Of a DNA stretch of 20,428 nucleotides, positions 15,085 through 20,428 are shown piece by piece. The stretch is from Nitrospirae bacterium CG2_30_53_67. GTDB lineage: Bacteria > CG2-30-53-67. The notes beneath the pieces are model-generated. The model did not search any database and was not told where the DNA came from. It saw nothing but the letters and a program-made list of their open reading frames with translations. The stretch's first letter is position 1. The number at the start of each line of letters is the position of its first letter. Location of the stretch: assembly GCA_001873285.1 (NCBI GenBank), contig MNYV01000166.1, positions 1-20,428 of the forward strand, given 5' to 3'. The translations under genes and the position numbers were made by a program.

Positions 15085-15157
15085 TAGTGAGAGGCATCGA
15101 GGACTGCGCCTGTGCAGGGTTTGCAGTCAGGTCCCCTTTGAGTGAGGTCAGAGCCGT

Positions 15158-16426
15158 TTGGACGTCCCCTTATTTGTTTATATCCTTTTTTCGTTCAGCT
15201 TAATTGCGCTATCCTCCTTCGTATCCGGTTCCAAGAAATCCTTCTTTGTCCTGGATCAGTCGGAGGTGCGGGCCATGGCCGAGGCGGATGAAAGCCCGGC
15301 CCTGCGTTTTCTGACTCAAAGGCCTCAGGAGACGCTCCTGACCCTCCTGATCCTGCATCAGGCCATCTGGATCCTTCTGGTCGTCGTCACGGTCTGGGTG
15401 TTTCGGGATGCCCCGTGCAGGGTCCTTGCCCTCATGGTCCTCTTCATAGTCTATCTCTTCTTCGGCAGATTCCTTCCCAGGACCTTGGTCCAGGGGAGGG
15501 AGGTCCGGTATATCCGGAGCGTATCTCCCGTTCTCAAGGTCTTTTATTTCATGATCACTCCGGTCCGTTTTGTACTCGATAAAGTTTCCTCCATCATATT
15601 AAGGGAAGGATGGATCCAGGAAAAGCGTGTGATCCAGGACCGGGATTTTAAGAAACTCGTCATGAAACCTTCGCCAGGCCCTGAGATGTATGAGCGGGAG
15701 ATGATACAGAATGTCATGGATTTCCGAAAGACGCTGGTCAAGGAGGTCATGACCCCTCGGCCGGACATGTTCTGTGTCAACGTGGAGGAGGATGTGTCCC
15801 GTATGATTCAGAAGGTCAAGGCGGCGAGCTTTTCCAGGATACCGGTTTATGCCGGGGATTGGGATCACATTGTCGGCATCCTGTACGCCAAGGACCTTCT
15901 CCCCCTGGTTCTTAAAGGGGTTTCACCAGGCCAGAAACTGCCCGGCAATCTCCTGCATCCGGCCATGCATGTCCCTGAGACCAAACGGATCAGCGAACTT
16001 CTGAGGGAATTCAAGAAGCAGAATGTTCATATGGCCATGGTGGTGGACGAATACGGCGGCGTGGAAGGCCTGGTCTGCCTCGAGGACCTTCTTGAGGAGA
16101 TTGTCGGCGAGATCCAGGATGAGGGGGACATCGAGGAGAAACTCGTGGAAAAGGTTGACGAGCAGACCTGCAGGATCTCCGCCATGCTCCCACTGGAGGA
16201 TTTCAACGACCTTTTTCATGCCGCAATCGAGAGTGAGGACTATGAAACCATCGGGGGCTTTGTCGTAGACCAGCTCGGTCATTTCCCGAAGTGGGGGGAG
16301 AAGATCGTATACGGCGGTCTTGAGATCTCGGTGTACCGAATCAAGGACGTCCGGATCCTGGAACTGATGGTCACGGACCTCGGCGCGCACCAAGAGGACG
16401 ACGGCGGTCCGGACATAAACGGGTAG
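15158..16426 (+). CDS. CNNM/CBS-domain (CorC/HlyC-type) membrane protein, first of a tandem pair
   Basis: This 422-residue protein has three to four membrane helices of a CNNM (DUF21) domain (about residues 5-150), two CBS domains (about 190-315; VMTPRPDMFCVNVEEDVSRM, FSRIPVYAGDWDHIVGILYAKDLLP, MAMVVDEYGGVEGLVCLEDLLEEIVGEIQDE) and a CorC/HlyC domain (about 330-410, EDYETIGGFVVDQLGHFPKWGE). Relatives bind adenine nucleotides through CBS and export Mg2+ or Co2+; 'hemolysin' is an older label. The CNNM signature usually written SGSE(T/I)A reads SGSKKSFF here, so ion transport by this copy is doubtful. The start must be TTG 15158, since an in-frame TGA lies five codons upstream; GAGG precedes it by ten bases. 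The second copy begins seven bases after its stop. Confidence 0.85.
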   Translation: MDVPLFVYILFSFSLIALSSFVSGSKKSFFVLDQSEVRAMAEADESPALRFLTQRPQETLLTLLILHQAIWILLVVVTVWVFRDAPCRVLALMVLFIVYLFFGRFLPRTLVQGREVRYIRSVSPVLKVFYFMITPVRFVLDKVSSIILREGWIQEKRVIQDRDFKKLVMKPSPGPEMYEREMIQNVMDFRKTLVKEVMTPRPDMFCVNVEEDVSRMIQKVKAASFSRIPVYAGDWDHIVGILYAKDLLPLVLKGVSPGQKLPGNLLHPAMHVPETKRISELLREFKKQNVHMAMVVDEYGGVEGLVCLEDLLEEIVGEIQDEGDIEEKLVEKVDEQTCRISAMLPLEDFNDLFHAAIESEDYETIGGFVVDQLGHFPKWGEKIVYGGLEISVYRIKDVRILELMVTDLGAHQEDDGGPDING

Positions 16427-16433
16427 ACGTTTT

Positions 16434-17720
16434 ATGCTGATGAGTGTATGGCTGATCATAGGGGTTTTTGCAGGCGTCCTGGGCGAAGCCTTCTTTGCCG
16501 TTTCCGAGATCTCTCTCATGGTCTCCGACAAACTGACGCTTCTCGATCTCAAGGATAAGCAGAAACCCGGGGCCATGCCCCTGTTGCGCATTCTCTCCGA
16601 TCCCCGGAAGATCTCTTATGCCCTGATGATCGGTACGGTCTTTTCAGCGGGGATCAGTACCCTCTTTCTGTCGGTTTTCGTTTTTCGGATGTTCCCCGGC
16701 ATCTCGCTCGCGGCATCCATCATCATGATCTTTTGTGTTCAGCTCCCCCTGCTGATCATCTTTGGGGAGATCATCCCCAGAGTGTTTTTTTATCACCGGG
16801 CGGAGGATGCCGCCCTCCTGATCGCCAGGCCCCTTTCGTACAGCATGGACCTCTTCAAGCCGCTTATTGAACTTTCAGTCCGCTTTCATAGTCTAGTCCG
16901 GAAATTTACAGGCGTGAAAGAACCGTCGGAGAATCCCTTTGTTGAAGACGAGGATCTGGAGTGGATCAGGCGGTTCGCCCAAGGGAGCGAGAAGCTCAAG
17001 CTGGAGGATGTCCGGATCATCAGGAAGATCTTTGACTTCAGTGACATCCGTGTCCGTCACATCCTTGTCCCCATGGATCAGGTGATCTCGGTGAGCGAGA
17101 AAGCATCCGTAACACAGGCCATGGATGAGGTCGTCAGAAACGGGTACACGAGGCTCCCGGTATACCGGGGAGACAGAACACGGATCGTCGGCCTGCTGCA
17201 TGCCCTGGACCTTTTGCGCATCCAGCCGCTTGACCGGGAGATTGCGGACTACTGCGCGAAACCCTTTTTCGTAAAACCGGACACTCTGATCCGGGACCTT
17301 TTCAAATCCATGCAGAAACGGGGAATCATGATGTCGGTGGTCCTGGGAGACGATGGGACTGCACAGGGGATCATCACCATGGAAGACATCCTTGAAGAGA
17401 TCTTCGGGGAGATTGAGGATGAGTATGATCTGAAGGACCAGCTCTGCCGGGAGGTCAGCGAAAATGAATATCTGGCTGACGCCCGGATCGGCATTCAGGA
17501 ACTGAATGAACAGCTCCACCTTGATATTCCGGGCAACGGTTACAGGACACTGAACGGCTACATCCTCCACTATCTGCGCCGGGTCCCGCAGGAGGGGGAA
17601 CGGTTCACCATCGTGAACCTGATGTTCAAGATCGAACTGGCGGATGAACGGCAGATCTATAAACTCTTCTTAAGGAAGCTGCAGCCGGTTAAAAAGGAAA
17701 ACGGGCCTTTTCCCACTTGA
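16434..17720 (+). CDS. CNNM/CBS-domain (CorC/HlyC-type) membrane protein, second of a tandem pair
   Basis: The 428 residues follow the same plan as the preceding gene: a CNNM domain of about four helices (residues 5-150; GEAFFAVSEISLMVSDKLTLLDLK, PLLIIFGEIIPRVFFYHRAED), paired CBS domains (about 200-325; RHILVPMDQVISVSEKASVTQAMDEV, YTRLPVYRGDRTRIVGLLHALDLL, MMSVVLGDDGTAQGIITMEDILEEIFGEIEDEYD) and a CorC/HlyC domain (about 335-420; YRTLNGYILHYLRRVPQEGERF). The signature region here (AVSEISL) is closer to the family norm than in the first copy. The seven-base gap implies one transcript, and the pair may form a heteromer. ATG 16434 or the ATG at 16440 could start it; no strong ribosome site is seen, which fits translational coupling. 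Confidence 0.87.
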   Translation: MLMSVWLIIGVFAGVLGEAFFAVSEISLMVSDKLTLLDLKDKQKPGAMPLLRILSDPRKISYALMIGTVFSAGISTLFLSVFVFRMFPGISLAASIIMIFCVQLPLLIIFGEIIPRVFFYHRAEDAALLIARPLSYSMDLFKPLIELSVRFHSLVRKFTGVKEPSENPFVEDEDLEWIRRFAQGSEKLKLEDVRIIRKIFDFSDIRVRHILVPMDQVISVSEKASVTQAMDEVVRNGYTRLPVYRGDRTRIVGLLHALDLLRIQPLDREIADYCAKPFFVKPDTLIRDLFKSMQKRGIMMSVVLGDDGTAQGIITMEDILEEIFGEIEDEYDLKDQLCREVSENEYLADARIGIQELNEQLHLDIPGNGYRTLNGYILHYLRRVPQEGERFTIVNLMFKIELADERQIYKLFLRKLQPVKKENGPFPT

Positions 17721-17775
17721 GGAAGGACAGATAATAACTTACGGTTCATCTCCAAAAGAGTGAGTGAAGACATCA

Positions 17776-18013
17776 GGGGTCAAGGGGTCAAGGATTCCAG
17801 GGGTCAAGTGAAGTTCTCAAACACTACAAGGAGTTAAAGGAAGGGCCCCAGTCTTATCAATTATGCTTGGAGATTTATAAAATAACAAAAAGATTTCCTG
17901 AGGAGGTTGAGCGGATGCTCAAGGCACTGATCAAATCACTGGAAAACAAACACTTGACCCCTTGACCCCTTGAATCCTCGAACCCTTTTTACCCAATAGA
18001 TGGGAGAAGAACC
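17776..18013. repeat. Octamer-array inverted-repeat element 2
   Basis: The left arm has four in-phase octamers (GGGGTCAA, GGGGTCAA, GGATTCCA, GGGGTCAA; 17776-17807) and the right arm has four of the opposite sense (TTGACCCC, TTGACCCC, TTGAATCC, TCGAACCC; 17954-17985). CAAGTG/CACTTG closes the arms. The right arm plus the flank to 18013 (TTTTTACCCAAT, TGGGAGAAGAACC) is the inverted counterpart of 5208-5270. Between the arms is a remnant of a four-helix-bundle gene. Outside the element, 17721-17775 and 18014-18106 hold no gene that I can see. Confidence 0.85.
17813..17965 (+). pseudogene. Four-helix-bundle (23S rRNA intervening-sequence type) protein gene, internally deleted
   Basis: The frame reads LKHYKELKEGPQSYQLCLEI, then YKITKRFPEEV, then ERMLKALIKSLENKHLTP and a stop inside the right octamer arm. 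The first part is the N-terminal helix of the four-helix-bundle/S23 family (usually K.L.VWQ.SYQLCLEIYKITK.FP.EE) and the last part is its C-terminal helix (ML.ALIKSLE). About 70-80 central residues, including the RRAA.SIP.NIAEG region, are missing with the frame kept, the VWQ motif is replaced by EGP, and no ATG starts it. It is therefore a relic, not a working gene. Intact relatives are encoded within intervening sequences of 23S rRNA genes and elsewhere in genomes; function unknown. Confidence 0.75.
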
Positions 18014-18106
18014 TAACTTACAAATAAGGTTCTTGCCAAATTGAAGAAAAAATTTGTGTCGAATGGATTCTGGCCGGTCCGGGCGACCCCCGGATCACGC
18101 CGGTAT

Positions 18107-18487
18107 TCAGGTAATTCCAGCCAAGATCTTTTTTGCCCTTTCCAGGACAACTGACGGGTCAAAGGGCTTGGTCATATACTCATCCGCGCCCAGTTCAATC
18201 CCTTTGCTGATTTCATTGATCTGACCTCTGGCAGACAGGATGATCACATGGATGTCCGACAGCCCGGGATCGGTCTTGATCTGCCGGCAGATCTCGTATC
18301 CGTTCTTGCTGGGGAGCATGATGTCCAGAAAGATAAGGCAGGGCCGTTCTTTTTCGATCAATTTCATGGCCTCTTCCCCGTCTTCGGCGGTGATCACGTC
18401 GAGTTTTCCCACCCGTTCCAGTTGAAACTGAAGGGAGCGGAGGATGCAGGGCTCGTCGTCCACCACCAGAATCTTGTTGCTCAGCAT
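18107..18487 (-). CDS. Receiver-only response regulator
   Basis: The 126 residues form one receiver domain: acidic pair Asp10/Asp11, phospho-accepting Asp55 (LIFLDIMLPSKNGYEIC), Ser85 in ILSAR and Lys107 in MTKPFD. There is no output domain, so it should act by protein contact or phosphotransfer, as CheY- or Spo0F-like proteins do. GGAGG lies four bases before the ATG. It follows the histidine kinase gene after 35 bp in the same direction and is its likely partner. Downstream, TCCGGG and CCCGGA pair around GGTCG, but there is no U-run, so I do not call a terminator. Confidence 0.93.
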   Translation of the reverse strand: MLSNKILVVDDEPCILRSLQFQLERVGKLDVITAEDGEEAMKLIEKERPCLIFLDIMLPSKNGYEICRQIKTDPGLSDIHVIILSARGQINEISKGIELGADEYMTKPFDPSVVLERAKKILAGIT

Positions 18488-18522
18488 ATGACCTCCAAAA
18501 TCGTTTTATGAAAAGGACGGGA

Positions 18523-19665
18523 TTATCCGGCCATTTCTTCCTGAGACGGCATGCTTTCCTGCAACAGGACTTTCCTGGCAAGCGGGACCGTGAAGACGAA
18601 CCGGCTTCCCTGTCCGGCGGCCCTGCCTTCCGCCCAGATCATTCCCCCATGGGCGTGGATGATCACCTTGCAGATCGGAAGCCCCAGGCCCGTTCCCTTG
18701 GGCTTGCCGGTCAGGACATTTCCCCCCTGTTTGAACTTGCTGAAGATCTCCTGCCTCTGATCTTCAGGGATCCCGATGCCGTTGTCTTCTACAGAAACCT
18801 GGATCTCATTTCCGGCGGACCTGGCGGCAATCCGGATATTTCCTTTTTGTCCGGTGAATTTGACGGCATTGCTCAGGAGATTTGTGATGACCTGCATGAG
18901 CCTGTCCGCATCTCCCATGACCATGGGGAGATCCTTCTCCACCTCGGTATCCATCCAGATCTCCTTTGCATTGCTCAATGGGGCAATGGACCCGGTTGCT
19001 TTTGTGATGATATCCGGGAGGGAGACGTCCTGCATGTTCCATTCCATCTTACCTGCCTCGAGTTTGCTGAGGTCCAGGATATCATTGACCATGCGTGTGA
19101 GCCGGTCGCTTTCCTGGTCTATAATCTTGAGAAAGTCGTTTCTCTCTTCCGGCCGGACAAGTTCATTGTTATAGAGGAGGATGTTGGAGAAGGCCTTGAT
19201 GGATGTGAGAGGGCTCCTGAACTCGTGTGAGACCATGGAGATGAAATCGGATTTCATCTGGTCCAGCTTTCTCAGTTCCTTATTGGCCCGGGTCAGTTCC
19301 TCGGTCCGGGCATGCATGGATTCGTTGAGGCTTCTGAGTTCACGATTCAGTTTTTCCATCTCCATGGATTTCTTTTTCAAATCGAATGCATTGAGATAGA
19401 GTTCGTCTGTTTTGGTATTGACCAGGAATCCCAGGATGACGAGTATGGCCACAATCAGAAGTATCCCCAGATTGTAGAGTATCGGGTAACCGGACAGATA
19501 ATTGAGGATGAGAAGAAGGGTGAACGTCATCATGATCGCGGTATTATACTGTGTGCCGAGGCATTCAAAAAATCGGCTTTCACAATAGTCGCACCGTTTA
19601 TAGAGCTTGACGTTCAGGCCCTTATAAAGAAGGCAGTTTTCGTTCTTCTTGACCTTCAATTCCAT
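18523..19665 (-). CDS. Membrane sensor histidine kinase with N-terminal Cys cluster
   Basis: In this 380-residue kinase a cytosolic N-terminus with four cysteines (11, 25, 28, 35: NENCLLY, YKRCDYCESRFFECLG) is followed by two membrane helices (about 43-58 and 62-83) with almost no periplasmic loop, a coiled coil (about 95-138), HisKA with His147 (MVSHEFRSPLTSIKAFSNILL) and the ATPase domain (DADRLMQVITNLLSNAVKFT, VEDNGIGIP, GTGLGLPICK). It lacks a periplasmic sensor, so the signal is probably sensed in the membrane or by the Cys cluster, which could hold zinc or an Fe-S centre. The start rests on frame and a weak GCGGA site. It lies between a DUF4395-like gene (30-bp gap) and a receiver gene (35-bp gap), apparently one operon. 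Confidence 0.92.
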   Translation of the reverse strand: MELKVKKNENCLLYKGLNVKLYKRCDYCESRFFECLGTQYNTAIMMTFTLLLILNYLSGYPILYNLGILLIVAILVILGFLVNTKTDELYLNAFDLKKKSMEMEKLNRELRSLNESMHARTEELTRANKELRKLDQMKSDFISMVSHEFRSPLTSIKAFSNILLYNNELVRPEERNDFLKIIDQESDRLTRMVNDILDLSKLEAGKMEWNMQDVSLPDIITKATGSIAPLSNAKEIWMDTEVEKDLPMVMGDADRLMQVITNLLSNAVKFTGQKGNIRIAARSAGNEIQVSVEDNGIGIPEDQRQEIFSKFKQGGNVLTGKPKGTGLGLPICKVIIHAHGGMIWAEGRAAGQGSRFVFTVPLARKVLLQESMPSQEEMAG

Positions 19666-19695
19666 GTTTCACATCCGCCGGCCGTTTAAGAAGGT

Positions 19696-20214
19696 TTATC
19701 TTTTGGAAAAAAGTTTTCGCACCTGGATGTAAGACACGCCCATCAGGCAGATTCCAGTGGTGGCCGCCAGGGACATGCCCGCCGCGACAATGGCCACAGG
19801 AACGATCCAGAAGCCGGCGCCGCAGGCCTGCAGGTAAAGGCCGGCAAAAACAAAGAGGCCCATGACCGTGAAGATGAATTTCTCCGCACTGTTCCCCAGG
19901 AGGTACTTGCCTGAGGCGTCTTCAGAAATGGGCCAGGGCTCCCTCCCCAGGACCTTTATCAGGATGTACCGGTAAAACAAAACCGATGGCTCGTAGCGGG
20001 TTGAACTGAGCAGGGTGATCAGGGTGGATACCATGACCGGATAGAGAATTCCCGGTTCCTTGAAAAGGACCGCAAAAATACAGCAGAGGGCGATATAGGA
20101 CCGTTGGAACCGGGACGCCTCGGCGCTCTGGTTGGCCTTGTCGGGTTTAACCTTCGTTAAAACATCGGGAGTTCCCTGAAAAGGCTCGTTGAATATCCGG
20201 CTGACTTGTGCCAT
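19696..20214 (-). CDS. DUF4395-like integral membrane protein
   Basis: The 172-residue protein has a polar N-terminus of about 37 residues, then hydrophobic segments at about 38-70 (YIALCCIFAVLF, ILYPVMVSTLITLL), 110-130 and 133-160. The pattern NSAEKFIFTVMGLFVFAGLY...AATTGICLMGVSYIQ resembles DUF4395 proteins, which have P.RFA...G and a terminal (T/E)...G.C.GC.(I/L)Y; here only one Cys of that terminal motif remains. The function is unknown; relatives often sit beside thioredoxin or sulfur-metabolism genes. TAAGGAGGT five bases before the ATG is the strongest ribosome site in the window. It heads the apparent operon with the histidine kinase and receiver genes. Confidence 0.65.
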   Translation of the reverse strand: MAQVSRIFNEPFQGTPDVLTKVKPDKANQSAEASRFQRSYIALCCIFAVLFKEPGILYPVMVSTLITLLSSTRYEPSVLFYRYILIKVLGREPWPISEDASGKYLLGNSAEKFIFTVMGLFVFAGLYLQACGAGFWIVPVAIVAAGMSLAATTGICLMGVSYIQVRKLFSKR

Positions 20215-20334
20215 ATCATACCTCCTTAAATTTCTGTTCTTTCAATCTTTTCGACCGTTTTTGCGGAAAACTTTAAGTATATTTTTTTCGGATGATCTGA
20301 TTATTGAGATTTGAGGTTTTATGGATATTAATTC

Positions 20335-20364
20335 TTGACAAGAGATATTCGAAAATGTTAATAT
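20335..20364 (+). promoter_or_regulatory. Promoter for the gene leaving the right edge
   Basis: A perfect -35 box TTGACA (20335-20340) is followed after 18 bases by TAATAT (20359-20364). The leader then contains GGCTTT-CAA-AAAGCC (20389-20403), a 6-bp hairpin just before a possible start codon at 20412. The remaining gap 20215-20334 shows nothing further. Confidence 0.55.
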
Positions 20365-20411
20365 CCCGAAACTTCTTGGACCTATGAAGGCTTTCAAAAA
20401 GCCGGGGATCC

Positions 20412-20428
20412 ATGAAAAAAGAAGATAA
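20412..20428 (+). CDS. Start of a gene cut by the window edge
   Basis: ATG AAA AAA GAA GAT begins a frame still open at the edge, preceded by GGGG and by a promoter about 50 bases upstream. Only five codons are visible, so nothing can be said of the product. An overlapping 14-codon frame from ATG 20384 that closes exactly at 20428 is an alternative (a leader peptide), but that could be chance. Confidence 0.3.

Noticed and set aside
18068-18106. TCCGGG/CCCGGA hairpin as terminator of the receiver gene
   Set aside because: A short stem with no U-run after it on the minus strand.
20365-20411. Possible cyclic-di-GMP or other riboswitch in the right-edge leader
   Set aside because: The leader is only about 40 bases with one short hairpin and lacks the conserved core of any riboswitch I know.

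Overview
The window is a chromosomal segment from a Gram-negative, probably strictly or facultatively anaerobic environmental bacterium, most likely of the Desulfobacterota (deltaproteobacterial) or Nitrospirota type. The reasons are the gene order site-2 protease, trpS, scpA, scpB, rluB, the DUF3015/DUF4105 envelope pair, Cys-rich PAS kinases with two-CW proteins, and many lipid-linked or exported proteins with Gram-negative signal peptides. No single gene fixes the phylum, so this is inference.

Layout. (1) 1-2064, minus strand: a promoter, a DUF3015 periplasmic protein and a partial DUF4105 (Lnb-like) protein. The two genes are coupled by a TAATG overlap, and a strong terminator hairpin lies inside the 5' coding part of the second. 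(2) 2143-3246, minus: a divergent, N-terminally short Rho paralogue. (3) 3247-3903: a 238-bp structured repeat (copy A) and a small broken reading frame. (4) 3904-5199, plus: asnS. (5) 5208-5449: octamer-array inverted-repeat element 1. (6) 5460-10688, minus: a small lipoprotein, then rluB, a convergent 90-aa hypothetical gene, scpB, scpA, trpS and a site-2 (M50) protease, with imperfect inverted repeats in two gaps. (7) 10689-11211: intergenic region with copy B of the 238-bp repeat. (8) 11212-12363, plus: a geranylgeranyl-reductase-family flavoprotein. (9) 12368-15084: a cytosolic hybrid histidine kinase with two Cys/His-rich PAS domains and one two-CW protein (minus), and a second two-CW protein on the plus strand behind a good promoter. 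(10) 15158-17720, plus: two tandem CNNM/CBS (CorC/HlyC-type) membrane proteins. (11) 17776-18013: octamer-array element 2, enclosing the in-frame-deleted remnant of a four-helix-bundle (23S rRNA intervening-sequence type) gene. (12) 18107-20214, minus: a DUF4395-like membrane protein, a membrane histidine kinase with a Cys cluster, and a receiver-only response regulator. (13) 20335-20428, plus: a promoter and the first codons of a gene leaving the window.

How the parts relate. The scpA/scpB/rluB/trpS/M50 block is a housekeeping cluster (chromosome condensation, rRNA modification, tRNA charging, membrane proteolysis). The signalling genes form two separate modules, both rich in cysteines on the sensor side, which suggests redox or metal sensing. 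The most unusual material is non-coding: two dispersed repeat families, each present twice here. One is a 238-bp multi-hairpin element lying between divergent genes. The other is an octamer-built inverted-repeat element, one copy of which carries the relic of an IVS-type four-helix-bundle gene.
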